From Tepidisphaeraceae bacterium (GTDB lineage Bacteria > Planctomycetota > Phycisphaerae > Tepidisphaerales > Tepidisphaeraceae): a stretch of 64,000 nucleotides of DNA. The translations under genes were made by a program, and so were the position numbers. The stretch spans positions 62,001 through 126,000 of the forward strand of contig DASYHQ010000018.1 of NCBI GenBank assembly GCA_035998445.1, given 5' to 3'. How positions within the stretch are numbered: the stretch's first letter is position 1; the number at the start of each line of letters is the position of its first letter. Shown here one piece after another: positions 27,361-36,339 of this stretch. The notes beneath the pieces are model-generated. The model searched no databases and was not told the origin of the DNA. It saw nothing but the letters and a program-made list of their open reading frames with translations.

Positions 27361-28599
27361 ATGGCACTTTCGTTCAAGCATCATCAGCTGCCCAACGGGC
27401 TCGACATTATCGCAGAGATCAACCCCGACTCGCACTCGTTCGCGGCGGGGTTGTTCGTGAAGACCGGGGCGCGCGATGAGACGCCGACGATCAACGGCGT
27501 GTCGCACTTCCTGGAACACATGATGTTCAAGGGCAGCAGCAAGTACACGTGGGAGGACGTCAACCGCATCTTCGACGAGCTGGGCGCCAAGTACAACGCG
27601 TTCACCAGCCAGGAGATGACGGCCTACTACGCGAACGTGGTTCCCGAGTTCACCGAACAGGCGATTGAACATCTCGCCCACCTGCTGCGGCCGTCGCTGC
27701 GGCAGAGCGACTTCGATACCGAGAAGAACGTGATCCTGGAAGAGATCGCGATGTACCTCGACGATCCCGGGCATCGGCTGTACGAGAAGCTGATGGAGGA
27801 GCACTTCGGCAACCACCCGCTGGCGATGAGCGTGCTGGGGCCGGCGGACTCGATCAAGGCGCTGACGCGCGACCAGATGGCCGACTATTTCCAGCAGCGG
27901 TACGGGCCGGGGAACATGGTGCTGTCGGTCACGGGGCAGCTGGACTTCGAGCGCATCGTGAAGCTGGCCGAGAAGTACATGGGCGACTGGCCGCACGTGG
28001 AAGCGCCGCGCGTGCAGCCGCAACCGATGCACAAGCCCAAGCGCATCGATCTGACCGACCCGAAGCTGAACCGCATGTACACGATGGGCATGATGCCGGG
28101 CCCCAGCGCGCAGGACGACCGCCGCTTCGCCGCCCGCGTGTTGGCCGACGTGATCGGCGACAGCGAGGGCAGCCGGTTCTACTGGGCGCTGGTCGACAAC
28201 GCGATTGCTGAAGAAGCCGACTTCGGCTTCTACCCACACGACGGGTGCGGCAGCTTTTACATCGCGCTGACAACCGATCCCGATCGCACGCAGCAGGCGC
28301 TGGACATCGCGCTGAAGGAACTGGAGAAGGCGAAGAATTCCATCACCGAAGACGAGGTCGAGCGGACGCGGAACAAGATGGCGTCGTCGCTGGTGCTGTC
28401 GGGCGAGGTACCGCTGGGCCGGATGCGCGGCATCGGCGGGCAGTGGATCTACAACAAGCGTTATCGCAGCCTGCAGGAAGACATGGCCGCGTTGATGAGC
28501 GTGACGCCGGAATCGCTGCATCAGTTGATGCGCGAGTATCCATTCGACCCGATGACGATCGTGACGCTTGGGCCGGAGACGGCGGCAACGGCGACGTAG
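27361..28599 (+). CDS. M16 zinc peptidase (processing-protease type)
   Basis: 412 residues. The zinc motif HxxEH is present (VSHFLEHMMFKGS, about residue 57), and the third ligand Glu lies in EKNVILEEI about 75 residues on. The second half has the substrate-binding RFYWALVDNAIAEEADFGFY region. No signal peptide is seen. M16B peptidases usually work as a catalytic/non-catalytic pair, and the HxxEH-less paralogue at 23033 is a natural partner, although about 3 kb of other genes lies between them. Confidence 0.93.
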   Translation: MALSFKHHQLPNGLDIIAEINPDSHSFAAGLFVKTGARDETPTINGVSHFLEHMMFKGSSKYTWEDVNRIFDELGAKYNAFTSQEMTAYYANVVPEFTEQAIEHLAHLLRPSLRQSDFDTEKNVILEEIAMYLDDPGHRLYEKLMEEHFGNHPLAMSVLGPADSIKALTRDQMADYFQQRYGPGNMVLSVTGQLDFERIVKLAEKYMGDWPHVEAPRVQPQPMHKPKRIDLTDPKLNRMYTMGMMPGPSAQDDRRFAARVLADVIGDSEGSRFYWALVDNAIAEEADFGFYPHDGCGSFYIALTTDPDRTQQALDIALKELEKAKNSITEDEVERTRNKMASSLVLSGEVPLGRMRGIGGQWIYNKRYRSLQEDMAALMSVTPESLHQLMREYPFDPMTIVTLGPETAATAT

Positions 28600-28631
28600 T
28601 TGTCTCAAGAGCGGCGTGTCCCGCGATCTGG

Positions 28632-28667
28632 TCCCCTCTTCCTCCGGGAGAGGGTTAGGGTGAGGGC
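28632..28667. repeat. Family I repeat
   Basis: CCCCTCTTCCTCCGGGAGAG followed by GGTTAGGGTGAGGG. Confidence 0.7.
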
Positions 28668-28686
28668 TTCGCGGATCACCCCGTTA

Positions 28687-28791
28687 GTTGTCATCCCGAG
28701 GGGAGCGGGAGCGACCCGAGGGATCTCGACCGCAAGCGATGTCCCCGTGGGCGATCCCTCAGGTCGCTACCGCTCCCTTCGGGATGACAAC
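28687..28791. repeat. Family H inverted repeat, complete
   Basis: GTTGTCATCCCGAGGGGAGC on the left and its complement ending GGGATGACAAC on the right; the inner part includes GAGGGATC / GATCCCTC. Confidence 0.85.
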
Positions 28792-28836
28792 CTCTTTCGT
28801 AGACGCTCGAATTATCCTCGTGAAGCGAAGGCCGAC

Positions 28837-29895
28837 CTACCGGATCTCCAGCACCCGCCTGTACCGCGCGAGCACGGGGGGCCATTCGTACCGCTGGCGA
28901 ACCGTGTCGAGGCCGTTCGCGGTCAACGTCGTCCGTTGGGCGATCGCCTTCTGCAACGCCACCGCAAATTTAGGGCCGTCGCGAACGTCGATCAGCAACC
29001 CGTTCTCCCCATTCCGCACGACGTCTTGAACGCCCGGCACGTCCGCGGCGACCACGGGCACGCCGGCGGCCATGGCTTCGATCAGGACCAGCCCGAAGCC
29101 CTCGGCCTCGGAAGGTAGGGCCAGCACGTCGATCTGTTGAAACGCCGCCTGTGGGTGGTCGATGCGGCCGTGAAGGGTGACGCGATTTTCCAGCGACCTG
29201 ACTTTCACCGCAGCTTCGATTCGGGCACGATCCGGACCGTCACCGAATATTTCCAGCCGCCAGTCCGTGGGCAGGTGTGTCATCGCGTCCACGAGCAACG
29301 GCACACGCTTGATGGGGTCCAACCGGCCGACGAACCCGACGCGACGGGATTCGCTTGGCCGTAAGTCGGGTGTTGCGCTAAACGCAGCGATGTCCACCGC
29401 GTTCGGGATCACCACAATCTTCTCCCGCGGCACGTGCGACCACTGCTCGGCCACGCGCGCAACGGAAGGGCTCGGCACGACGATCGTCTCGGCAGCGTGT
29501 TGGGCGATCGCTTGAGCAATCCAGTGCCATCGCGGTCGTGGCTGCGTTGTTTGGATCGATTGCAACAGCCGCACGTTCGGCAGAAACTGCGAGGCGGCCG
29601 CCGCGACGACGTTGGCGTGGACCAGGAAGCCGAAGATCGTGTCGAACTGGCGTTCGCGGGCAAGGCGAACCAACCGCTTGATGGTGCGGGGAAAATCGCG
29701 TGAACCGCGCGCGTCTAACGCGTGGACCGTCACCGCTGCAGCCTGCAATTGCTCCGACACCGGCCCCGGCCGCGACAGGCACGCGACTTCCACGACCGCC
29801 CCACCGGCCGCGTTCAGGCGAATCGCCAGTTCGCGCACGACGGTGGGCGTGCCGCCGATTTCCATATCGGTGATGAGCAGGAGGATTCGCCGCAT
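28837..29895 (-). CDS. Glycosyltransferase family 4 (GT-B fold)
   Basis: 352 residues. The N-terminal domain begins RRILLLITDMEIGGTPTVV, with the GGT acceptor-side loop. The C-terminal domain carries VGFVGRLDPIKRVPLLVDAM and the nucleotide-sugar motif PSEAEGFGLVLIEAMAAG (E-x7-E type). It should transfer a sugar from a nucleotide donor, probably to a cell-surface glycan. It is a lone gene, divergent from rsgA with an 83-bp gap. Confidence 0.92.
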   Translation of the reverse strand: MRRILLLITDMEIGGTPTVVRELAIRLNAAGGAVVEVACLSRPGPVSEQLQAAAVTVHALDARGSRDFPRTIKRLVRLARERQFDTIFGFLVHANVVAAAASQFLPNVRLLQSIQTTQPRPRWHWIAQAIAQHAAETIVVPSPSVARVAEQWSHVPREKIVVIPNAVDIAAFSATPDLRPSESRRVGFVGRLDPIKRVPLLVDAMTHLPTDWRLEIFGDGPDRARIEAAVKVRSLENRVTLHGRIDHPQAAFQQIDVLALPSEAEGFGLVLIEAMAAGVPVVAADVPGVQDVVRNGENGLLIDVRDGPKFAVALQKAIAQRTTLTANGLDTVRQRYEWPPVLARYRRVLEIR

Positions 29896-29978
29896 GGCTG
29901 CGGACAGCGTACCCGTGACCTCGTGCGGACGCGATTGCTTGCCTTTGGGGCGCCTGCGGGTGACGATCCGTGCATCGC

Positions 29979-31064
29979 ATGAGAGGCAAGCCGAAGAAAT
30001 CCCCCCGAGAAAAGGACCAGACCTCCCGCTATATGTCGGGCGGTATGGACGAGGACCGCATCGACGCCAGCCAGCGGTTCAGCGATCGCAACAAGAACGC
30101 ACAGAAGAACAAGACGCTGAAGACCGCCCAGCAGCGCCAGGACAACACTGCCAGTTCAATCGACATCGACGGCCTGCCGCTCGGTCGTGTGATTCAGGTC
30201 TACTCGCTTTACTGCGACGTGCATCACGAGGCGACCACGTACCTCTGCACGATCCGCAAGACGCTGGCGAAGGTGTCCGAGACCGCGATCGTGGTAGGCG
30301 ATTACGTACGGTTTCGCACATCGGGCAAGGTGAACGGCAATGGGCAGCCCGAGGGCGTAGTGGAACGGGCCGATGCCCGGCGGACGGTCGTCACGCGGGC
30401 CGACAGTTTCAAACAGATCGTCCAGCACCCGGTGGTGGCCAACGCCGACCAGATGCTGATCGTCGCCGCCGTCGCCAACCCGCGCCCGAAGTGGGGCCTC
30501 ATCGACCGCCTGCTGATCGCGGCGACGTCGGGCGGGCTGCGGCCGGTGCTCTGCCTGAACAAGGTCGATCTGACAGAAGCGGAGATGGCGTTCATCGAAT
30601 CTGAGCCTGACCCCGACGAAGGCACCGACGCCGCCCCACCACCGCACGAAGCGCTGGCGTACTACGCGTCGATCGGCGTGGCCACCCTCGGCACGAGCGT
30701 GACGGCCAACGTGGGGCTTGAGGCGCTGTCGGCGGTGCTGGCCAACCAGATCACGGTGCTGGCGGGCCATAGCGGCGTCGGTAAGTCCAGCCTGATTCGG
30801 GCCATCCAGCCGCATCTGAACATTCGCGTGGGCGACGTGTCGCTAGTAACGGAAAAGGGCCGACACACCACCACGAGCGCCCGCTACTACCCGTTGGAAG
30901 GTAGCGGTGGCGCGGTGATCGACACGCCGGGCGTGAAGGTATTCGGCCTCTGGGGCGTCACCCGCGATAACCTGCTCGAACATTTCCCAGACGTCGCGGA
31001 CGACACGGCCCCGGAGTGGCGCCGGTTGAGCTATGAGCGGATTGCGGAAAGTCTGAAGGAGTAG
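29979..31064 (+). CDS. rsgA: Ribosome small-subunit GTPase RsgA, zinc-binding region missing
   Basis: About 361 residues from the ATG at 29979. A basic N-terminal extension precedes the OB domain (VGDYVRFRTSG). A circularly permuted GTPase follows: LNKVDLTE (G4), AGHSGVGKSSLIRA (G1), GRHTTTSA (G2) and DTPGVKVFGLW (G3). RsgA checks 30S maturation. The usual C-terminal zinc segment (Cys-x4-Cys-x-His-x5-Cys) is absent: after FGLWGVTRDNLLEHFP the protein reads DVADDTAPEWRRLSYERIAE and stops. The frame is clean, so this looks like a genuine loss. Confidence 0.92.
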   Translation: MRGKPKKSPREKDQTSRYMSGGMDEDRIDASQRFSDRNKNAQKNKTLKTAQQRQDNTASSIDIDGLPLGRVIQVYSLYCDVHHEATTYLCTIRKTLAKVSETAIVVGDYVRFRTSGKVNGNGQPEGVVERADARRTVVTRADSFKQIVQHPVVANADQMLIVAAVANPRPKWGLIDRLLIAATSGGLRPVLCLNKVDLTEAEMAFIESEPDPDEGTDAAPPPHEALAYYASIGVATLGTSVTANVGLEALSAVLANQITVLAGHSGVGKSSLIRAIQPHLNIRVGDVSLVTEKGRHTTTSARYYPLEGSGGAVIDTPGVKVFGLWGVTRDNLLEHFPDVADDTAPEWRRLSYERIAESLKE

Positions 31065-31093
31065 GGCTCGCCAGGGACGTGGGCAGGTCGCTC

Positions 31094-31174
31094 GTCATCC
31101 TGACGTACTCCGAAGGGTTTTTCTCCGTGTTCATACGCGGGACGGAAATGAAGCTTCGGAACACCTCAGGATGT
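31094..31174. repeat. Family A inverted repeat, diverged
   Basis: GTCATCCTGACGTACTCCGA on the left and CTTCGGAACACCTCAGGATG on the right. Several mismatches relative to the three intact copies. Confidence 0.75.
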
Positions 31175-31302
31175 CGAAACTCGTGTTAGGTTTGCACAGG
31201 CGTCCCAACGAGAAATCCAAGCTGGGTAAGAGAAAAAGACGGGGGGATAGACAGGTAAGAGTCTCCGTCCTACAGAATAGCGATCGGTGTCGCGACTCCG
31301 AT

Positions 31303-31350
31303 TGGCGTTTGGTGATTGATCATTTGTTGGTCATTGAGGCTTGGGATTTG
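31303..31350. repeat. Family E fragment
   Basis: TTTGGTGATTGATCATTTG and TTGGTCATTGAGGCTTGGG resemble one arm of the family E repeats. Confidence 0.6.
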
Positions 31351-31444
31351 CTACCCACCCTCCTCGCCCCATTGAGATTTCCCCCCGTTCCCCCTACACT
31401 TTCCCGTTCGATCCCCGGTTTCCCTGTCCCACTGGAGAGTTTGC

Positions 31445-31666
31445 GTGGCCAAGTCCGAGCCGATTGAAATTGAAGCGACCGTTTCCCAGGCATTGCCCAA
31501 CGCGATGTTCAAGCTGCGCCTCGACAACAGCGAGCGCGAGATCCTCGGCATCGTGTCGGGCAAGATGCGCAAGCACTTCATCCGCATCCTGCCCGGCGAC
31601 CGCGTCCGCGTCGAGCTCTCCCCCTACGACCTGACCAAGGGTCGCATCGTCTTCCGCCAGAAGTAA
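31445..31666 (+). CDS. infA: Translation initiation factor IF-1
   Basis: 73 residues, the normal IF-1 length, from a GTG with GGAG upstream. The whole protein is one OB (S1-like) fold: [20 protein letters not shown], then [20 protein letters not shown] and the ending [13 protein letters not shown]-1 binds the 30S A site during initiation. It stands alone rather than in a ribosomal-protein operon. Confidence 0.97.
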   Translation: MAKSEPIEIEATVSQALPNAMFKLRLDNSEREILGIVSGKMRKHFIRILPGDRVRVELSPYDLTKGRIVFRQK

Positions 31667-31758
31667 TCATTTCGCCTGACGTTGCCACGCCCGGCGTCCA
31701 ATGCATCCGCGCGCCACCTGGTGTTGCGCGCATCTGACGCCTCCAGTTCAGCGAAATC

Positions 31759-31834
31759 AACCACGAAGGCGCGAAGACACGAAGAGAGTCTGCCACTACT
31801 TCGTATCCTTCGTGTCTTCTCGCCTTCGTGGTTG
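31759..31834. repeat. Family G inverted repeat
   Basis: ACCACGAAGGCGCGAAGACA and CTTCGTGTCTTCTCGCCTTC with GTGGT form a long hairpin. A related copy lies between sufA and sufB at 52423-52505. Confidence 0.8.
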
Positions 31835-31852
31835 GTTCTCTTTGTAGACCAA

Positions 31853-32776
31853 TCAGCTCACCGGCGATCCTACCTCGTAGAACTCGCGTACCGATTTCGC
31901 CCGCAGCGCGAACAGCAGTCCAACCGGATACGCGATCGACATGAGCAGCGTGACCGCGAGCATGGTCGCCAGGAACATCGAAATTCGTTCAGCGCTGTCA
32001 CCCATGTCCGCGAACATAGTTTTGTAGATCCAATATGACGACGCGACGGACGCCACGCACTGGGCGATCTTCGACCAGACGAAGATCCAGTGCAGCCGAT
32101 AGGCTCGGAAGCTGTTACGGATCGTCAGCACGCCCGCCACCAGCAGCAGAACCGACAAGCCCAGTCCAATCACTGACACTGCAATGCCCACCATCAGCGC
32201 CGCCAAGCTCACCTCGCGAAACGGGTTGATCGGGGTGGGCAAGGTTGACGTGTTGAATACGGACGTGCTCTTCCCATCGTTGCCGATGCTGATTTGATCA
32301 CCGCCAGGGAAGCTGAACGTGGTCCAGCCGGCGGTGGTGTTGTCGATCGTTACCTGCCCAGGCAAGGTGCCGGGCGGCGCGTGGGTCTGGCCGGGGCCCG
32401 AAAGCATCAACGTCAGCGCCTGCTTCACCTCCGGCGTCAGCGTGTTGCCAGACTGCCGATCTAGTGCCGTCACGAAGGTCGTGGGGTTGATCGGCGGTAG
32501 CGTGCCCACCGGTTGCGTAGCCGCGATTAGTGGTGGCGGCGGTGGGGTCGCGGCATTGAACGTGGATGTGAGGTAGAGCATACCGACGCTCTGCAACACC
32601 GACGCGCCGTTGTACAAAATGCCCGTGCAACCCAGCACTAGGCTGATGACGCCAATCGCCGTTACCAAGCCGGGCCGGCGGTTGGTCGCGGGGGTGGCGT
32701 AAGCGATCGGTTGCGCGAACGGGATGGGTTCATCGACCGGTTGCGCGGGTTGCGGCGGCTGGGCGTCTCCGTTCAT
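31853..32776 (-). CDS. Four-helix membrane protein of unknown function
   Basis: About 307 residues from the ATG at 32776; upstream extension would overlap alr. A Pro-rich cytoplasmic N-terminus (PPQPAQPVDEPIPFAQPIAY) precedes helix 1 (GLVTAIGVISLVLGCTGILY). A soluble loop of about 120 residues follows, then three helices near the C-terminus (SLAALMVGIAVSVIGLGLSV; QCVASVASSYWIYKTM; MFLATMLAVTLLMSIAYPVG). No family recognised. Divergent from alr. Confidence 0.72.
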   Translation of the reverse strand: MNGDAQPPQPAQPVDEPIPFAQPIAYATPATNRRPGLVTAIGVISLVLGCTGILYNGASVLQSVGMLYLTSTFNAATPPPPPLIAATQPVGTLPPINPTTFVTALDRQSGNTLTPEVKQALTLMLSGPGQTHAPPGTLPGQVTIDNTTAGWTTFSFPGGDQISIGNDGKSTSVFNTSTLPTPINPFREVSLAALMVGIAVSVIGLGLSVLLLVAGVLTIRNSFRAYRLHWIFVWSKIAQCVASVASSYWIYKTMFADMGDSAERISMFLATMLAVTLLMSIAYPVGLLFALRAKSVREFYEVGSPVS

Positions 32777-32927
32777 GCCGTCGATTGAAACGGCGGCGTC
32801 AACCGAACGCAAATAACTGAATCTAGGGTGGCGAACCGACCGACGTAAAGAAAGGTTCGCGAACCTTTCGCGGTTGGGATTCGTCTGTATGATGTCGCGG
32901 ACACAACCAAAGGAATGGCACAATCGC

Positions 32928-34166
32928 ATGGATGCGAGACACGCCCCGGGCGAACCCCGACTTCTAATCTCGCGAGCCGCCCTGCGGCACAACGTGCGCG
33001 TGCTGCGAAAGCAGTTGCGCTTCGGCACCCGCGTCTGCGCAATCGTGAAGGCCGACGCCTACGGCTTGGGCGCCGCGGCCGTCACCGACGCCCTGCTGAA
33101 CTTCGCCGAGGACGACACGCGCGACACCCGCCCGATCGTCGAGGAACTCGCCGTCGCCACGATTGACGAGGCGGCCGCCCTTCCCGAGCAAAGCCTGAAT
33201 ATCCTGGTGCTGCGTCCGGTCGAGAACGCCTTCGTCGGCCGCGAGCGCACGCGGCTGGAACATGCGGTGCGCAACGGCTGGGCGCTCACGCTCTGTTCCG
33301 CCACCGCCGCCGACGACATCGCCCGCATCGCCGTGATTGCCGGTCGGCGGGCGAACGTGCACATCCTGATCGATACCGGCATGACGCGCGGCGGTGTGGC
33401 GCCCGAGCAGCTCGACGCGCTCGTCCGCAAGATCGAATCGCTACCGTCGCTGCGACTCATCGGCATGTTCAGCCACTTCGCCAACGCCGAGGTCGGCAAC
33501 CACGCGCAGACGGCCCATCAGACGGCGCTCTTCACCGCCGCCACCGATTCCCACGCCGGCCGACTGGGCAACCGCATCGTGCGGCACCTGAGCAACTCCG
33601 GCGGCATCTTCTTCGCCGGCTCGGCCGCCGGGTTTGACATGGTGCGCCCCGGCATCGCACTTTACGGCATCGATCCCACCTGCTCGCCCGCGGTCGATCG
33701 CCCGTTGAAGCCTGTGATGAAATGGCTGGCGCCGCTGGTCGACGTACGCGACGTTCGGGCCGGCACCTCGGTGGGCTACAACGGCACGTGGGTCGCGTCG
33801 CGCGACTCGCGCGTGGGCCTGGTGCCGGTCGGCTATGCCGACGGCTATCCGCGCGGCTTGTCGGGTAAGGGCATTACGCTAATCAATGGCCGCCCCGCCC
33901 CGGTCATCGGGCGCGTCAGCATGGACATGCTGACGGTCGACCTGACCGACCTGCCTACCCCTACGGTCGGCGACGACGTCACGCTGCTCGACAGCGACCC
34001 ACTTTCCCCCGCCAGCATCTACGCGGTGGCGGAACGTGCGGGAACCATTCCTTACGAGATTCTCTGCCGTATCGGCCCCCGCGTCCGCCGGTTGGCGGTG
34101 GAGCCGGTCGACGAGGAATTTCCTCAGCCGCGATTGCGTAGCAGTGAGCGGTCGTACCTGGCTTAG
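32928..34166 (+). CDS. alr: Alanine racemase
   Basis: About 412 residues from the ATG at 32928; the start is uncertain because no close ribosome site is seen. PLP-binding VKADAYGLGA carries the catalytic Lys. GYNGTW, VGYADGYPRG and GRVSMDMLTVDLTDLP mark the C-terminal domain that supplies the catalytic Tyr from the other subunit. It makes D-alanine for peptidoglycan. A single gene, followed by a family A repeat. Confidence 0.95.
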   Translation: MDARHAPGEPRLLISRAALRHNVRVLRKQLRFGTRVCAIVKADAYGLGAAAVTDALLNFAEDDTRDTRPIVEELAVATIDEAAALPEQSLNILVLRPVENAFVGRERTRLEHAVRNGWALTLCSATAADDIARIAVIAGRRANVHILIDTGMTRGGVAPEQLDALVRKIESLPSLRLIGMFSHFANAEVGNHAQTAHQTALFTAATDSHAGRLGNRIVRHLSNSGGIFFAGSAAGFDMVRPGIALYGIDPTCSPAVDRPLKPVMKWLAPLVDVRDVRAGTSVGYNGTWVASRDSRVGLVPVGYADGYPRGLSGKGITLINGRPAPVIGRVSMDMLTVDLTDLPTPTVGDDVTLLDSDPLSPASIYAVAERAGTIPYEILCRIGPRVRRLAVEPVDEEFPQPRLRSSERSYLA

Positions 34167-34198
34167 ACGCAGATCGCAGCAGTTGCCCTCGAAGTCTA

Positions 34199-34274
34199 GT
34201 CATCCTGAGGTACTCCGAAGGATCTCCCCCCGTACTACGTCACAAAGAGATCCTTCGGAGTACCTCAGGATGAC
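34199..34274. repeat. Family A inverted repeat
   Basis: GTCATCCTGAGGTACTCCGA with the exact complement on the right; loop begins CCCCCCGTACTACG. Confidence 0.9.
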
Positions 34275-34380
34275 GAATTGAACTAGCCTTTTCCCGAGGG
34301 CCTAGCGGTACTTCTCAATCGGGATCACCAGCGGGCAAACCGCCGGTGGCACGGAGTGTCAGTCACCATCCCACCCGCGA

Positions 34381-36339
34381 TCACTTCTTCTCTTCCACCT
34401 GCTTCACGATCGAATCGATGCGCTGTTGAACCTCTGCCGGCTGGCTGGTGCGGAGTTGCCGCAGCGCGGCAGCAATGCTCGGACCCATCGCGACGAGCTG
34501 GGCCTCGGCCAAGTCGCGTTGCTTCCAATCTTCCGCGTTCAGATCGGCGACGATCGTCTTGATCTGGTCGACCACGGTCGCCGACGCTTGCGGGCGGGGT
34601 TGTTCGTAGCTCGCGAGCAGGCTGACCGGCACTTCCAACGCGATGCCGCTGGTCAATTGCAGCGTCAGCCGGTCGTTCGCGAGTTGGCCGCTGAGCGTAG
34701 CACCGTCCCATGTCGTCAGCTGCACGTCGGACGAAAAGCCCTTGCCGCGGGACAGCCCGCGGACGGTCGAGGCATCCAGCTTCAGCACGTCGAACGCTGT
34801 CACCAGTTCGAGTTGACCACTGAGTGTGCCCACGAGCGCATCGTTACCGAGCGTGCGCAGGACCGGCGTCTCATCCTTGATGACTTCGGGCAGTTCGCCG
34901 GGCACGATGTTCAGTGCCAGCATGTTCGCGACCGGCAACTTCACGGCAGACCCGTTGGCGAGCGTGACGTCGAGTTCTGGCGTGGTCACGAGGCCCGACA
35001 GCGACGTGCCATCGGTCAGCCGTACGACGTGCACCGGTGATTCCTCATCCTGAAACATTACGGCCGCAACCGCGGCGGCGGGCACCTCGACGGTGCCGTA
35101 GCGCGTAGCGAACGAGAGCGGCGATGTCGGTGCGGCGATCGCGACGCGGTCGCCCTCGCGCAGCACGGCGTGCGGTTGCGTGAGCTGCACTTCTTCCGCC
35201 TCGTTGGTGCGCTTGCGCATGCCGATGCGCGACACCTGGCGCAGCGGGATCGCCGTCATCTGCCCGCCGGGCAGCGAAAGCTCGATCGTCTCCTTCGCCA
35301 GCGCCCCACCCAACACCTGGCCATCGGTGGTGACGACCAGCTGTCGTGGGCGGTACTGGCCGATGTTGAACGCGCCCAGCACGGTGTCGATCGGCACGTC
35401 GATCTGACCGAACGGTGCCTTCAGGCTGAACGACTTATCGACCAGCGTGCCGGTGACGCGGTCACCGTTGCGCAGTTCGACGACATCGAGCGCCTCGCCG
35501 CGCAGCAGTTCCAGATCGGCCAGCAACGGTGCAACGGTGCGCACGTTAACAATCGCGCGGCGGATCTCCTTCGGCACGTCGGACAGCAATGCACGCGCGT
35601 CGATCTCCTCGATCAATCCCACGGCGGCCTGCTGGCTGACGGCGGTCTGGTGCACGTGGACGATCGCGACCGGCTTGCCCGCGGGGATCGTGAGCGCGTA
35701 CGCCGCGCTGACCGTGTTGTTCCCCTGCTGCCAGTTCACGGTCGGCTCGACCTCGGCGCCGGCCGCGCCACCGAACCACTCCATCGCGGCGCGGTTGCCG
35801 TGCGTCATCGCGGCCCAACCGATCACCTTGCCTTTGTCCTTCGGATCGTTCACGGTCTGCGCCGACTGCACGCCGAAGTTGACCGACGTCTGCAGGCTCA
35901 CGTTCACCTGCTCTTGCGCCCCACCCTGGCCCGTGAAGATGTCGATGATGCGCAGCGAGCCATCCTCCTCGTTCACCTTAATTCGCCGGGTGACGCTGAT
36001 GGCGTTCGCCTGCATGTTCTCAAGGACGATCTCACCGGTCTCGGCGTCCACCTTGGCGATGTTGTTCGTCATGTTCGGGTTGTTCCCGTTGACGATCAAC
36101 TGCCCGCCTTGCGAGTAAACGGGGACGTTGCCCTGCTGGCGAAACCATCCGTTCTGGTAGATCTGCCATTGGTTGCCGGTCTTGTCCGGCAGGAGGTGCG
36201 GGAGGTTGACGGTGCCGCGCGCCGCGACTGCGTTTCCGATGCGACGGCGGATCCCCTGTTGTGCGACCTGCGCCTCCACCACGACCGCCATCGTGCCGAC
36301 ACCGATCACCACGACACCGAGCAGATGCGAGAACCGCAT
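34381..36339 (-). CDS. Large exported beta-repeat protein
   Basis: About 652 residues from the ATG at 36339, which has AGGAGGG upstream. A signal peptide (SHLLGVVVIGVGTMAVVVEA) starts it. From about residue 260 a degenerate module of about 60-70 residues recurs at least four times, each with a G(D/T)xLxG turn, a strand and an IPxxxV-type end (LRNGDRVTGTLVDKSFSLKA; LTDGTSLSGLVTTPELDVTL; TWDGATLSGQLANDRLTLQL). The last 60 residues are helical, HEAT-like (LNAEDWKQRDLAEAQLVAMG). No family name is recognised. It is probably periplasmic or cell-surface. Confidence 0.78.
   Translation of the reverse strand: MRFSHLLGVVVIGVGTMAVVVEAQVAQQGIRRRIGNAVAARGTVNLPHLLPDKTGNQWQIYQNGWFRQQGNVPVYSQGGQLIVNGNNPNMTNNIAKVDAETGEIVLENMQANAISVTRRIKVNEEDGSLRIIDIFTGQGGAQEQVNVSLQTSVNFGVQSAQTVNDPKDKGKVIGWAAMTHGNRAAMEWFGGAAGAEVEPTVNWQQGNNTVSAAYALTIPAGKPVAIVHVHQTAVSQQAAVGLIEEIDARALLSDVPKEIRRAIVNVRTVAPLLADLELLRGEALDVVELRNGDRVTGTLVDKSFSLKAPFGQIDVPIDTVLGAFNIGQYRPRQLVVTTDGQVLGGALAKETIELSLPGGQMTAIPLRQVSRIGMRKRTNEAEEVQLTQPHAVLREGDRVAIAAPTSPLSFATRYGTVEVPAAAVAAVMFQDEESPVHVVRLTDGTSLSGLVTTPELDVTLANGSAVKLPVANMLALNIVPGELPEVIKDETPVLRTLGNDALVGTLSGQLELVTAFDVLKLDASTVRGLSRGKGFSSDVQLTTWDGATLSGQLANDRLTLQLTSGIALEVPVSLLASYEQPRPQASATVVDQIKTIVADLNAEDWKQRDLAEAQLVAMGPSIAAALRQLRTSQPAEVQQRIDSIVKQVEEKK

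Larger units (their letters stand above)
31065..31444. other. Repeat-bearing gap between rsgA and infA
   Basis: No gene is supported. It holds a degraded family A repeat (31094-31174), a degraded GACAGG/TACAG hairpin near 31239-31285, and a family E fragment. The infA promoter should be near its right end, but I could not define it. Confidence 0.6.

Noticed and set aside
28600..29118. A 172-residue frame across family I and H repeats
   Set aside because: It consists of repeat sequence and antisense of the glycosyltransferase gene.
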